From positions 138,456,989 to 138,520,988 of the forward strand of contig OY755038.1 in the NCBI GenBank assembly GCA_963576565.1: a DNA stretch of 64,000 nt. The letters are read 5' to 3'. The notes under the pieces are model-generated. The model was not told the origin of the DNA and ran no database searches. It saw only the letters and a list, made by a program, of their open reading frames with translations. Below, piece by piece: positions 1 through 12,520 of this stretch. Source of the stretch: Aspidapion aeneum. Its lineage: Eukaryota > Arthropoda > Insecta > Coleoptera > Brentidae. How positions within the stretch are numbered: position 1 is the first letter of the stretch; every line of letters starts with the position of its first letter. The position numbers and the translations under genes were made by a program.

Positions 1-940
1 ATTTTTGAAATTCTTCCAACTTCTCGCTTCTTTTACTGCTGTGTGAGAAGTAAGTGTAAACAGATCGGGTAAAATCTTCCAAACTACTCGTTAATTTTTT
101 GACTGCTGCTGAAAAGCACAAATGGAATGAGTGGCATACACATCCCATCACAAAAATATTTGGCAAAATGGCCTTAAATCGTGCCTGTACACCGGATATA
201 TTACCCATCATTACAGATGCGTTATCTATATTCCGTTAAACAAACTTTCTGCGTCCGAGTTAACGACTCTTATTAATCCTAAGAATACATCACAGACTCT
301 ATTTTGAAGGCTATTAAAATGCCTGACAACAAGTACTAATAATTTTTTGTTTGAAATATCCGTGGTTTTGTCGATAATGATTGAAAAAAATGATTCTTGT
401 AATTTGCTTGAAAGGGTCTCTGTTCTTCAGCAATTGCATGTGTCATATTTGTCGTTTTTGTTCGAGCGCAACGGAGTTGTTTTGCAATATTAGAATCAGG
501 GCAAACCACAGAGAGAATAAAATTAGGTGATCCATTAGCAGAAAAGGCAAATTATGTTCATGCAGGTACATTGTCAATTTTAACTCTGCACTTCTAACAC
601 TTTTTGATATTTCGGTATCTATAAAAAAATGTTTCATCTTTGGGGTATTAGTAGCTTTGACAATTTTCTTTTTATGTGCCTCTGTCTCGGAATGCCGTTT
701 TAAATGTTTTAAACCTCCCGTTACAAATTTCTCACAAGCCTTGCAAGAAGATTTGTCTGATTTCTTTTCTAATAAAGGGTAAAGATTGATTTCGGTTCAG
801 GATTTTCCTTGTCAGTGGCTTCAGTGTCTTTCTCAGAGACCTTTTCCTCTTCAGATGAAGATGATATCATTTTTAAGGTAGAAGCTGAATTAGGATCAGA
901 AGATTTTGATCCTTTTTTTATTAGAAATCTAAAAATACAG
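1..940 (-). pseudogene. hAT-superfamily transposase remnant with BED-like zinc finger
   Basis: Reading the minus strand from about 940 down gives an acidic Ser/Glu linker, then a C-x2-C...H...H finger (about 690-760) followed by HLKRHSETEAHKKK, then the segment MKHFFIDTEISKSV...HEHNLPFLLMDHL (443-637). After frame changes comes IIIDKTTDIS...RVCDVFLGLI and, at the window edge, NIFVMGCVCHSFHLCFSAA. This order (BED finger, helical linker, first part of an RNase H-like catalytic domain) is that of insect hAT/ZBED-type transposases. At least two frame changes and an in-frame stop are visible, so it is a dead copy. It is cut by the window edge, so the C-terminal dimerisation domain is not seen. Confidence 0.75.
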
Positions 941-1999
941 TATTGCAAAATATATCAAAATTTCTAGGTGTACCTACCTAATTACGAACAACTCCAAAAG
1001 TTTTGCCCCCTTTTTTGTTTCCCTAAAATCCCCGTTTGATTAGATATATAAACACATAACCTAAGAAAAAGGTCAGAGTATTTATTTATATCACTAGATT
1101 TCCAATATCCTGATGAACCTGGAAGGACTCTTGGAGTTGTGTGTTATTGCAAATGAATAAGACACTGCTCCTGTTAATTACATACCTGTCCCCCTGCCCT
1201 TATAAACTCCTTACCAAACATATACATAATACTGTGACACACGGCATATTGTAGTATACTGTTACTGGTGTAGTAAAATGATGAAATAAACATAGAACGG
1301 GGAGTCCCCTATTTTTCGTTGGCGCGCGGCAAAGCCCGAACTAACCTACCAAAATATCTTTTATATTCTTTGGCCCGAGCAGTCATACGAACACGCAATA
1401 GGTATATATTCAAATAATTCAATATAACAGAAGCTGAATGACCAAGATATTGGATTATATTTGTACCATAAAGTAAAAATTTTTCCCAGATCAATATATA
1501 ACTTGAAAATTTGTTTTTTGGGATATTAAATAAAAAGTACTAGATTTTTGCTTAAACGTACTAGCGTACGGAAAATATCAAAAAAGTACTAGATCTAGTA
1601 CAATTCTACTAGACTGGCAACACTGATAGTTGCTTTTAAGTAATAGACTATACTTATTGATTTAATGAATTAGGGAATACCCATAGACCTAACCTCAAAA
1701 ATCTTTAGAACTTGTTGTTCTGTGACTTGTTGTTTATATTGGATGCACAGGACAGATTGGATGTGCATTGAAAAATTTAGTTGTTCTGTAGCTGATTAAG
1801 AGGTAAGTTATTCTTGTGTAATACCAAGGGCAGTATCTACTTAAATGCAGCAGCTTATGCATGATTTGGTAAAAAAGGGACAAATTTAAAGAGCATGCAC
1901 CCAACAATCCCTGTCCTTAACAGTCTTATTTTTACTTGAAAAGGATAGTTATTAAGGATGTCACCTTTTCAAGAGAAGAAAAAACGACTAATCTAAAAA
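941..1999. other. AT-rich DNA, no gene recognised
   Basis: About 1 kb without a supportable gene. A stretch near 1,540-1,610 repeats the word GTACTAGAT in both orientations, probably part of an unrecognised decayed repeat. The short open frames here do not look coding. Confidence 0.4.
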
Positions 2000-2655
2000 T
2001 ACTCTGCCAATATATGGGCAACTAAGCTCACACTAGGTACTATAGTTATAGTGCATGTGGGAGCTAATATAACTAAAAACTAAAATATATTTTATTCAAC
2101 TCCAGACTCAATTACCTTTCGTTTGATACCACACAAGCCATGTTTTGACTTAGTTATTTTGTTTAACTCCAGACTCAATTATCTTTTGTTTGATAACACA
2201 CACGCCATATTTTCACTTACAAATAATTTTTTTTACTGTACCCCCACCCTTTTTCTTAAATAAACTAAAATGTATTTTGTTTAACTCTAGACTCAATTAT
2301 CTTTCTTTTGATATCACGCACGCCATTTTTTCACATAAACTCTCAATTTTTAAATCTACCACCACCCTTTTATTTGGCTTGCGTTCGGTGGATTTTTAAA
2401 ATTTTTAAATGGGAACATCTCGACCCAAGACCCATCCTAGGTACCAAATTTTATTCAAATCGGGCCAACGGTTTTTGAGCTATGTGCATTGTTCGTTACA
2501 ATCAGACATACAGAGGGACGGCGCGGCAAAAAGTTTCAGAATCATCTGAAATGCAAACAAATTTTTGAAATTGGAGCAACTTTTTTTTTCTTGAAAAAAT
2601 TAGGATCACCATAGCTCACACTACTATAGTATTTATAGTGGTAGTCATGAGCTCA
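2000..2655 (+). mobile_element. Helitron-like non-autonomous element, copy H1 (degenerate)
   Basis: Starts TACTCTGCC after an A-run, then the 5' subterminal hairpin, then imperfect ~100-bp internal repeats ending in CCCCCACCC, then the conserved CATCTCGACCCAAGACCCA and ACCAAATTT blocks. The 3' hairpin region is decayed and ends GAGCTCA instead of GAGCTAA. The GTCT-type microsatellite of the other copies has collapsed to a few units (about 2,505-2,520). It is the most diverged copy and lies just outside the 9-bp duplication of the large Foldback-like element. Confidence 0.7.
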
Positions 2656-2862
2656 TATATTCCCTTTAAAAAATTAAATAAATACTTAGGCAGGTATGTA
2701 AAGTTTAACAAGGGATTAATATGATATATTTGGCATCAAATTCTTTCGTTTCATATTTCCCTGAAAAATCATGCAACTTTCTCCATTTAGCCTTTAATGT
2801 GCGATCCTCAGTGTCATCAATATTGATAAAGATATCTATTGAGTAAATTCACCCAGTACAGG

Positions 2863-3024
2863 GTGTTCCAAATTGGGCACTTTTAAATGGGAAAGGGTAC
2901 TTCTAGAGGAGATAGAGAGAAATCAACCGCCCTTTACAAGCCTCAATTGTCAGGACTAGATTTTTGGTGAAAACCACATTTTTATAAATAAACCCGTTGT
3001 GGCGCAGGCCTTTTTTAAAATCTG
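2863..3024 (+). repeat. Interspersed repeat R1, plus-strand copy
   Basis: Begins ACAGGGTGTTCCAAATTGGG and runs through CTAGATTTTTGGTGAAAACC to the edge of the Foldback-like element. A diverged copy on the opposite strand lies at about 16,985-17,205, so this is a dispersed family. Family not identified; no coding capacity. Confidence 0.55.
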
Positions 3025-3033
3025 CATTTTTGA
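3025..3033 (+). repeat. Left 9-bp target site duplication
   Basis: CATTTTTGA directly left of the inverted-repeat end; identical to 14,058-14,066. Confidence 0.8.
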
Positions 3034-3308
3034 ACCGGTGTGAAGATGGCAGATTAGGCTAGCAGATTTTTTCAGCCGATGTCGCCCGAACGCAATTTAT
3101 ACTGCACAAAAAACTTTTTGACATTTTATGCTCAGCAGATTCTGCTGACAGATAAAATGGTGTGAAGTTTTTTATGGAAAAAATAATGAACAATATATAA
3201 TATTTTTGCTTTACCATAAAACTCTACTTATAAAGCTATTTAAAACCTGAAAAGTCCTCAAAAACCCTAAAATTCTTTAGGCGTTAAATATCAGTAAATT
3301 TAAAAAAA
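3034..3308 (+). repeat. Left terminal inverted repeat of the Foldback-like element
   Basis: Reads ACCGGTGTGAAGATGGCAGA through the blocks TATGCTCAGCAGATTCTGCT and AACTCTACTTATAAAGC to ATATCAGTAAATTT. The reverse complement of 13,797-14,057 follows it with scattered differences and small gaps. AGCAGATTCTGCT inside the arm is itself a short palindrome. Confidence 0.8.
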
Positions 3309-3339
3309 AACATAATTAAGAAAAGATGAATTTGCAAAA

Positions 3340-4340
3340 AAACTAGATAGGGTAGTTTAAACCCCACCCCCAGCTAACAGTGGCATGGACTTGCAACCCG
3401 TAGGATACGAGATATAGGTTGTCCAAAATTTTTTAAAAAATTCATAATTTAAAAAATATGCTTTTGTAATAAGATTTACAAAAAGAAGCAGTTAGAGTGG
3501 TTCATGCTTCACCCCCGGATACTAGTAGCATGGACTTGCAAGCCGTAGGTTGCGAGATATAGGCTGTCCAAAATTTAAAAACGTTAAAATTAAAAAAAAT
3601 CATAATTTAAAAACTGTGCTTTTGTAATAAGATTTATAAAAAGAACCAGTTAGAAGTGGTTCATACTTCATCCCCTGATACCAGTGGCATGGACTTGCAA
3701 GACGTAGGTTGCGAGATATAGGGTGTCTGAAATGTAAAAACGTTAAAATATAAACTATGCTTTTGTAATAAGAATTATAAAAAGAACCAGTTAGAGTGGT
3801 TCATACTTCATCCCCGGATACCAGTGACATGGACTTGCAAGCCGTAGGTTGCGAGATATAGGGTGTCCAAAATTCAAAAACGTTAAAACCAAAAAATCAT
3901 AATTTAAAAACTATGCTTTTGTAATAAGAATTATAAAAAGAACCAGTTAGACTGGTTCATACTTCATCCCCAGATACCAGTGGCATGGACTTGCAAGCCG
4001 TAGGTTGCGAGATATAGGGTGTCCAAAATTTAAAAACGTTAAATTTCAAAAAAATCATAATTTAAAAACTATGCTTTTGTAATAAGATTTATAAAAAAAC
4101 CAGTTAGACTGGTTCATACTTCATCCCCGGATACCAGTGGCATGGACTTGCAAGCCGTAGGTTGCGAGATATAGGGTGTCCAAAATTTAAAAACATTAAA
4201 TTTTAAAAAAATCATAATTTAAAAACTGCTTTTCTAATAAGAACTATAAAAAGAACCAGCTAGAGTTGTTCATAATTCATCCCCGGATACCAGTGGTATG
4301 GACTTGCAAGCCGTAGGTTGCGAGATACAGGGTGTCCAAA
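3340..4340 (+). repeat. ~156-bp tandem array inside the left arm
   Basis: Seven units, each with ATGGACTTGCAAGCCGTAGG-like and GAGATATAGGGTGTCCAAAA-like words followed by an AT-rich stretch and AAGAACCAGTTAGA. The words recur near 3,387, 3,532, 3,691, 3,831, 3,987, 4,144 and 4,300, mostly 156-159 bp apart with two shorter steps. No coding potential. Confidence 0.85.
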
Positions 4341-4570
4341 AACCTACGGCTTGCAAGTCCATTCCACTAGTATCCGGGGGTGAAGCATGAACCACTCTAA
4401 CTGGTTCTTTTTGTAAATCTTATTACAAAAGCATATTTTTTAAATTATGAATTTTTTCAATTAAAATTTTTTTTGGACAACCTATATCTCGCATCCTACG
4501 GGCTGCAAGTCCATGCCACTGTTAGCTGGGGGTTGAGTATAAACTACCCTATCTAGTACTTTTTGCAAAT
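4341..4570 (-). repeat. Inverted continuation of the ~156-bp array
   Basis: From 4,341 the same units continue in reverse complement for about one and a half copies (CCTACGGCTTGCAAGTCC, GAACCACTCTAACTGG, then a second partial unit). The array therefore changes orientation abruptly, giving a local palindrome centred near 4,340. Confidence 0.8.
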
Positions 4571-7020
4571 TTTATTACAAATTCATGTTTTTTTAATTAT
4601 GATTTTTTTTAATTTTATTATTTTTATTGATTTTCGCTTGTGGCGAAAATCAATTACTTGAGCCGCCTCGGCCGTAACATTATTTTTATTTTTTTTTATT
4701 ATTATTCCGTCCCTAGCACCCCTAGTGTATCGCGCTCGAATTTTGACGCTTACTCGGGAACGCTTCGACGTAGAAGGATGAAATTTGGCGCACTGATTAA
4801 GAACTTACGGGAGACCAAAAATGTCAATTTTGGGTCAAATCGGAAAATTTCAAGTAGGGGAAATAGGGGAAAAACCGTCAAAAAGTGACTTTTTTTGATG
4901 TACCTCCGTTGGCACACCATAAGTGTCGAGGGGATTATTCTAGAAACTTGAGATTTTGCACAAGTGTACTCTGATGTGTGGTCAGGAAGCCTATTGTTTT
5001 TCAGCCAGATCGGAAAAAGTCAAGTGCCCCATTTTGGGGCTCTTCTGAATCCCTGCAGTAACGCATTTTCACTGTACAATAAAATTGGTCAGAATTTCAC
5101 TGTTTATTTGCCGTTTTTTAAAATATATCTGGTCGTTACTCCAAAACTGTTCAATGGATTTTAACCAAATTTTAAACATTTGCGGACCTAAGGGAGTGTT
5201 CGGTAACCGTATAGTTGGTTTTTAAAATTAGTTTTTGGTTTTTGAGTTTTGAGGATTTTTCAAAAACTATGCAAGGTTTTTGCAGTCAAAAATACTGAAT
5301 CGAGAAATTTTTTTGCCCTTACACTTTTTGACAGTTCTCGAACTGCTATCTTTTTAAGAAAATACCAAAATATTTTTTAAAAAAAGTTCGACTTTTCTAA
5401 GTTGTACCGTTTTTGAGTTTGAAAAATAAATACCAAAAAACACGTAAAAATCACAACGGAAATAACACGCATTAACACGCATTTTTACAAAAATCGCGAT
5501 ATCTTTAAAACAGTAGGTCCGAATTGGACAAAAATTACACTACTCACTTTGCCGAACCTTTCTACATAAAACTTTATTTACAGTTTTAACCTTAATGTAG
5601 AGGGCGCTGGTGTACGGCACTTAACATTTATCAAAACGGTCCAAAATTAATAAAAATCTTATAAAATTAAAGGAATTTGCATATATTTTTTGAAATATAA
5701 TTCCAATAATAATAGGATTAATTTCATGTTAAAGAAGAGACAAAAATCTATAAAATGACATACGTCATTTTTAAGTTATGACAAAATTTTAGTTTCTAGG
5801 TTTATTTTTTGATCAAATACCGCGAAAAATATTTGTAAAACGTCAACGAAATAGAATCTTATACACAAATTGGTTGAAATTAAAACTTTTTTTGATGCAT
5901 TGAGTCTGTAGCATGAGAGGAGCCGGAGCTACAATTCGTTTCATTATAAAATAAATTATCTTGGACCGATAGTTTTTGATATTTATCCCAAATATGTCAG
6001 ATTTTGACGGAAGTTACACCATTCGCTTACTCGAACCTTTTTACATAGTATCAGTCAACAGTTTTATCATTTTTATAGAGCGCGCTTAACAAAGTAACCA
6101 AAATTAAAAATTGTCGGTTCATAGATAAGAAATTCGCAAATGCCACATTTAACTATAGTATAGTATACTTTCATTTTAAAGAGCAGAATAAAATTTGCAA
6201 AATAGCAGATGTCATTTTTAAGTCACTGTCTATTTTTAAGTTCCTAGGTTAATTCTTTGGATTATATATTAGGCAGAATGTTTGGCAAAAACTAATATTA
6301 GTATTTTACACACCAAATTCAAAGGATAAAAGTGACATTAATATTTTTTTAAAGCAATAAGTTTTTAGCATGAGGGGAGCGAGAGCTACATACTTTAGCG
6401 ATAAAAAGGCACTTTAATTAAATTACATTATTATTAAAGTCCAGTGATAATAACATCAGTTGTAAGGGGTTGGCAAAGGCAAATAATGAGTAGTTATTAA
6501 ATGAATTACACTTAGTTGACTAATTAACATTTTATTTTTGAATCAGTGTCCAATTCCAAGGCTAAATATTTAAAAAAAAAACAAAAATTTTTCGTGGCTA
6601 AACTTATATAAAAAGGTTTTGTTTCTCTTGTATTATTCCATGAGCATAGTTTCTTTTGTATTCGGTAGATGTCGCCACTTGTGCTTAAAGCATACCGTAT
6701 TGCAGGCATTATTTTTCATTTCTCTTATCAATATCGTAAGATGAAATTTATATACCGTCTCTCCAACTTTACAAAGGTGTTACATTGACCATGCACGGTT
6801 CTGAAGGGTTCCTTAAGCACGAAACAGTTAACTGTCAACACTTAATGGGTGGCCATTAGATCTTGAACCCCCGTGGGTGTACAGCATTCGAGCTGCCCAC
6901 GGAAAAACACAAGAGGAACAAAACCTTTCTACACCCGATTATCCACGAAAAAATTTTGTTTTCTTTATTCACGGGTACCAAACTTTACGTTTTAAATATA
7001 TTTCGCAAAACATTTAAAAA
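4571..7020. other. Interior of the Foldback-like element; diverged 457-bp tandem duplication
   Basis: No gene recognised. At 4,631-4,653 there is a short hairpin, GATTTTCGC/GCGAAAATC. Two diverged blocks, roughly 5,480-5,935 and 5,936-6,395, share an order of motifs (TTACAC..T.C..CTT.CCGAACCTTT.TACATA, TGTCATTTTTAAGT and a final GCATGAGGGGAGCGAGAGCT-like word, near 5,910 and 6,367). The final word recurs once more near 13,205. The only longer open frames are AT-rich and unconvincing. Confidence 0.5.
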
Positions 7021-7438
7021 TACTCTGCCAATATATGGGCCCCTAAGCTCACACTAGGTACTATAGTTATAGTGTACTTGTGAGCTAATATAACTAAAAA
7101 CTGAAATATATTTTATTCAACTCCAGACTAAATTACCTTTTGTTTGATACCACACAAGCCATGATTTGAATTAAACTCAAATTTTTGAAATCTACCCCCA
7201 CCCCTAAAAAAAACAAAAACTAAAATGTATTTTGTTAAACTCCGGACTCAATTACCTTGCGTTTGATATCACACACGCCATATTTTCACTTAAACTCTAG
7301 TTTTTGAAATCTACCCCCACCCTTTTATTTGGTTTGTGTTCGGTGGATTTTGTTCATTTTTAAATGGGACCATCTCGACCCAAGAGCCAGCCTAGGTACC
7401 AAATTTCATTAAAATCAGCCAAGCGGTTTTACATACAT

Positions 7439-7469
<31 letters not shown>

Positions 7470-8005
7470 TATAGACAGACAGACAGACAGATGGCGCAAC
7501 AAAAAAGTTTCAAAATCATCTGAAACGCAAAGATATATAAAATTTTTTGAAATCGGAGCAACTTTTTTTTTTCGAAAAAATTAGGATCACCATAGCTCAC
7601 ACTACTATAGTATAGTATATGTGTGAGCTAAAAAAATAAAAAACTAAAATGTATTTTGTTAAACTCCAGACTCAATTACCTTTCGTTTGATATCACACAA
7701 GCCATATTTTCACTTAAACTCTAATTTTTAAAATGTACCCCCACCCTTTTTTTTAAATAAATTAAAATGTATTTTGTTTAACTGCAGACTTAATTACCTT
7801 TCGTTTGATATCACACACGCCATATTTTCACATAACTCTAATTTTTGAAATCTACCCCCACTCTTTTATTTGGTTTGTGTTCGGTGGATTTTGTTCATTT
7901 TTAAATGGGACCATCTCGACCCAAGACCCAGCCTAGGTACCAAATTTCATTAAAATCGGCCAAGCAGTTTTTGAGTTATGCGCGTTGGTCGTTACAGACA
8001 GACAT

Positions 8006-8040
<35 letters not shown>

Positions 8041-8211
8041 TACAGACAGACAGACAGACAGACAGACAGACGGCGCAACAAAAAAGTTTCAAAATCATCT
8101 GAAACGCAAAGATATATAAAAAATTTTGAAATCGGAGCAACTTTTTTTTTCTCGAAAAAATTAGGATCACCATAGCTCACACTACTATAGTATAGTATAT
8201 GTGTGAGCTAA
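7021..8211 (+). mobile_element. Helitron-like element, copy H2, fused head-to-tail dimer
   Basis: One 5' end (TACTCTGCC at 7,021) is followed by a full body, microsatellite and 3' hairpin ending near 7,631. The body then resumes directly from the hairpin word GTGTGAGCTA without a second 5' end. It runs through a second (CAGA)n tract (about 8,000-8,070) to a second 3' hairpin ending CTAA at 8,211. The junction word is common to the 5' subterminal and 3' terminal hairpins. Confidence 0.8.
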
Positions 8212-8988
8212 AACTTTTCGAAACTAGTAAAAACCTTTAATTTTAAAATGTATATTGGAGAACTTGGCTATACTTTTATCTCAATTATTATATAGATTTC
8301 TCTTAGTTTCTGTCAGTCTGTCAAATCACAGCTCTCTAGCGTTTCTGGAAGTTGGTAATGTTACTTTTACATAACTTTACATGTATAGGGAAGGGGAGTA
8401 AATTATAATTTCGGGTTTTTTATTTTTTCCTATAGTTTTGTCATAGTTCCTATCAGTCTGCAAGGCATCTTTTTAGACTATATTGTGTATCCATTTGGAT
8501 ACGCAGTCCTTCAGATTGGATACCCAGTAACAGGAAATGGATACCTACTTTTGGGCCTTGGCCTTTTATAAAATATAATTAAAATATGATACCTAAAATA
8601 CAGGGTGTAATTTAAATGATGAACCAATCTTTAAGAGATGGTGCGGAAGGTCCAAAGCAGACAAAGAGTTCAAATAACTTTTTGCCAAGTTATAGCATTT
8701 TTTAAGTTTGGAAAGTAGGGAAAAACGATAAATTTTAAAATATCAAATTGAACAACGTTGCTTTTTTCCAAGAAAATATAGATAGGTTAAGGATACAGTG
8801 TGGCCAAATAATCTTTGGAATACGTATAAATTTCTCAATTCTTTTAATAATTAATATTTTTTTGAGCTATTAAATTTACACAAAAGAAATTGAAATAGAT
8901 TTTTGTACATGTCGAAAGGACCCTTAAAACAAATATAAAATAATAATATTAGCACTATATTTTAACGATTTTTGGTAATAATTTTAAG
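8212..8988. other. Interior of the Foldback-like element, no gene recognised
   Basis: AT-rich. Near 8,475-8,550 the word GGATAC recurs several times in both orientations (ATCCATTTGGATAC, GATTGGATACCC, AATGGATACC). An ACAGGGTGTAATTTAAATGA word at about 8,602 resembles the starts of other dispersed insect repeats. Confidence 0.35.
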
Positions 8989-11085
8989 TCTATCTATCTA
9001 TCTATCTATTTTGCTTTCTTCGATCCATCTTTGGACATAGGCCTTCCGCATTATCTTCCACTCTTCTCTGTCTGTCGCCCTGTTCATCCATCTAGTCCCT
9101 GCATGTCTCTTCAAATCGTCCGCCCATCTCATTTGGGGTCTTCCCTACTTCTTTTATTTTGCCAAGGTCTCCAGTCTACAATGCATTTGTTCCATTGTCT
9201 TTCAGTTTGATATTATGACCAGCAAATTTCCATTTTAATTTTGCTACCTCTCCTCTGACATCCCTTACTTTTGTTTTATTTCTTATCCATTCCTTTTTCT
9301 ATCTGTTAGCTTTACATGTAACATTTGTCTTTCCATGGATCTTTGGGCTTTTGTTACCTTATCCATGTTTGATTTTGTAAGCGTCCAGGTCTGGGATCCA
9401 GATGTGAGCACAGGAAGAATACATTGGTTATACACTTTCGTTTTAAGGTACTGAGGATATTTTTTATTTTTTATTATGTAGCTTAATTTACCGAATGCTG
9501 CCCAGGCCAATCTTACTCGTCTCTTGATTTCAGCTGTTTGGTTTTCTTTTTTGTTATGATTTTAGTTTTGGTGTTGTTCATACTCAAGCCTATATTTTTA
9601 GCTGCTGTATCCAGTTCTCCCAGCATTTTTATAAGTTCCTCTTTCTTATCTGTTATTAAGGCAATATCGTCAGCATATCTTAGGTGGTTCAAGTATTGTC
9701 CGCTTACTTTGATGCCTATTTCTTCCCAGTCTAAGTTTTTAAAAACATCTTCTAGGGCCTGGTTACATAGTTTAGGGGATATTGTGTCATCCTGTCTGAC
9801 ACCTTTTCTTATGAGGATTGGCTTGGTCCTTTCGTGGATTTTGATTGATGTTGTTACTTCGCTATATATATTGGCTATTAAATCTGTGTATCTGTGATCT
9901 ATTCGGCTATTAATTAAAGATGCTTTTACTGCCCAGTGCTCAATACTATCAAAAGCTTTTTCAAAGTCTATAAACGCATTATAGAGTAAAATGTTGTATT
10001 CGTTGGCTCGCTCTATTAGAATTTTCGTGGTTAGCAGGTGGTCAACTGTATTGAAACCCTTTCTGAAGCCTGCTTGTTCTTTTGATTGATATCCGTCAAT
10101 TTTTGTTGTTAGTCTATCTTTTAATATTTTCGTGAAAAGCTTATAAATTACATTGGGGAGTGTTATAGGTCGATAGTTTTTTAGGTCTGCCCTATCGCCT
10201 TTCTTGTGTAGAATAATGGTTACTGATTCTTTCCAGTTGTTTGGGATTATTTTTTCTTTTAGAATTTTATTGAGGAGAATATGGAGGTTATTAACTACAG
10301 TTTTACCACCGTACTTTAGCATTTCTGCCGTTACTCCGTCTTTTCCAGGTGATTTGTTATTTTTCATTTTCTTTAATGCTCTCTTTATTTCCGTTTTGCT
10401 TATTTCGGGTTGTAATTCTGAGTTTATGTTCTTTATTTTTGTTTGGAGTTTCTTTATGGTTTCTCGCGATGGTTCCCTTTTTGTTTGGTATAATTTTGTA
10501 TAGAATAGCTGTGTGATATTTATAATATAGACATGGGCGCACCCAGCTAGCTTAATATTCGACATCATGAGGCTTCGGGCCGCCCCCCCCCCCCAAGACA
10601 TATTCCTGGGTGCGTCACTGATATAGATAATATATAGAGTCGGTCGTAGACATTTCATATTCCTGTTATTTTCTATAACTCTTTCAACTTTTATTTCTTG
10701 GCTCTTTCTTTTATTTTCTTTTATCATTTTTCTTATAGTTTTATTTATTTCTGTGTATTCTATCGATATTCTCTTTCCTCCTTTCTCTAGGTTCCGCCTT
10801 TTTTCGATGAGTTTCTTTATCTCTTCTGATATAAAATTTTCTCTCTTTTCACCCTTTTGTGCCACATCTTTTCCGACTTGGGTCATAGTTCTTATCAGCG
10901 TATCATTTATTTCATCTATATTTTCGTTTTCGCATCTTAAGTTTTGGGTTAGCTGTTCATTTCGTTGCGGTTTCTTCCTATAGAACTAATTAATTGCATA
11001 CATGTGTCTTTCCTCTAGATAGTTCATTAAGGTTGTGCCCCTGTCATTCCTTTCGCCATATCCAAAATCCCCTATTTTGGATATT
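8989..11085 (-). pseudogene. RTE-clade LINE, 5'-truncated, reverse transcriptase and endonuclease tail
   Basis: Minus-strand reading starts inside the end of the endonuclease (GYGERNDRGTTLMNYLEERHMY, about 11,080-11,010). A stop and the linker follow, then a 457-codon open frame (9,513-10,886) with reverse-transcriptase blocks: KKGDRADLKNYRPITLPNV, QAGFRKGFNTVDHL, AFIDFEKAFDSIEHWA, RKGVRQDDTISPKL and the catalytic LRYADDIALI. The C-terminal part (9,283-9,510) is frame-shifted (VLTSGSQTWTLTKSNMDKV). The element ends in a TATC repeat at 8,989-9,009, which on the coding strand is the short tandem 3' tail typical of RTE elements. It lies inside the Foldback-like element and is inactive: 5'-truncated, with a stop and a frameshift. 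Confidence 0.88.
10532..10620. mobile_element. 89-bp hAT-like MITE inside the RTE open frame
   Basis: Ends CATGGGCGCACCCAG and, reversed, CAGTGACGCACCCAG, flanked by ATATAGA at 10,525-10,531 and 10,621-10,627. The CAGTG-type ends and 7-8 bp duplication fit a hAT-mobilised miniature element. It carries a 13-14 bp C-run. Insert plus duplication totals 96 bp, a multiple of three, so the host frame stays open. Confidence 0.65.
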
Positions 11086-12314
11086 AATTTTGAGTATTTC
11101 TATTTATTTTCAAATAATTTTACCATTTAATTTTTACCCTTATTGTCATGCATAATTTCAGAAAATGTCGATTTTCTGTTATGATTTTTAACAACCCTTT
11201 ATCTAAAAAACAAAGAAGTATAATGCAAAATATAATAAGAAAAAGTCCTTCTTTTGATCTTTTCTACCACCTATTAAAGTTTGCTATTATTACATCCTGA
11301 TATTATGTTAAATGTTTGTATGTTATGGTAAGAATTTTAAGATATTTGAAAGTATCAATTTGGTCTGAAAAAAAACCATTTATAAAAGTGAGCACTTTTC
11401 AAATATACCTGGTGGGCAAAAAAACCCGATAAAATGTTTTTCGTTATAACTCTCCAACTATAACACCAATTTTACCAAAGCAAAGAGTACTTGGCAGGGA
11501 TTGATTGATCGAACATTATGTCGGAAATGTTGGATATTTTTTTGTTTGTAAGAAAACTCTATCTTTGTTAAGCACAACGAGATAGGAATCGATAAAAACG
11601 ATTTCGGTCCCTAAAAATGGATTTTTGCTTCAACTATATTGTTTTACAGTTTGTAACGATAGTCTTCTAAATCCTGTCTGTATTAATTTCCTTATAAATA
11701 AATTTTTGCCGAACCGATTTTAATAAAATATAAAGTGGAACAGATTGATTGCTTTTAAAAGATCACTATTAAAATTTGCCGTCATTGTAAAATCCAAAAT
11801 GGCGGTCATAAAAACTTTAATTTTTAAAAAGGCTATATTTTTTGAAAATTTTTTGATTTTTTTCGGAAAAGTTTTACAGATTATGCGATTGCCTTGCCAT
11901 TTCTATGTGCATTCATTTCCACATAAATTCATTATTACTAAACTGACAATAATATAAGAAGCATCATGGTGAAATTCTCCGCCAACTCTAAATATTGACC
12001 CTCCATAAAGGATAGTTGTTTCTTATGTTACGATAAATTTTTCGACCCTTTTTTGAATTTATTTATTAGATCTACCACTCACAACGAGGTACTAATCATA
12101 AAAAAATAAATCCTCGCAACATACAAAGAAGTGATCCTTTCAAGAAGGACAAATTTGACTTTTTTTCCAACATCTTGGATTTAAAATTGTCGAAAAATTT
12201 CAATAGTTTTGTTCAAAGAGCAATACTTCTTTTTTTATTATTGAAATCGGTTCAGTGAATTTATAAGTAAATTATTGCAGACAGAAGTTAAAGCAACAGT
12301 TGGAATAACAATTA
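11086..12314. other. Interior of the Foldback-like element, no gene recognised
   Basis: AT-rich, no convincing coding frame. No similarity to named repeats could be recognised by eye. Confidence 0.35.
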
Positions 12315-12485
12315 TTAGCTCACACATATACTATACTATAGTAGTGTGAGCTATGGTGATCCTAATTTTTTCGAGAAAAAAAAAGTTGCTCCGATTTCAA
12401 AAATTTTTATATATCTTTGCGTTTCAGATGATTTTGAAACTTTTTTGTTGCGCCGTCTGTCTGTCTGTCTGTCGGTCTGTCTGTA

Positions 12486-12520
<35 letters not shown>

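Noticed and set aside
3340..4340. CRISPR-like array
   Set aside because: Whole ~156-bp units repeat with no unique spacers, and the context is eukaryotic transposon DNA; an ordinary tandem repeat.
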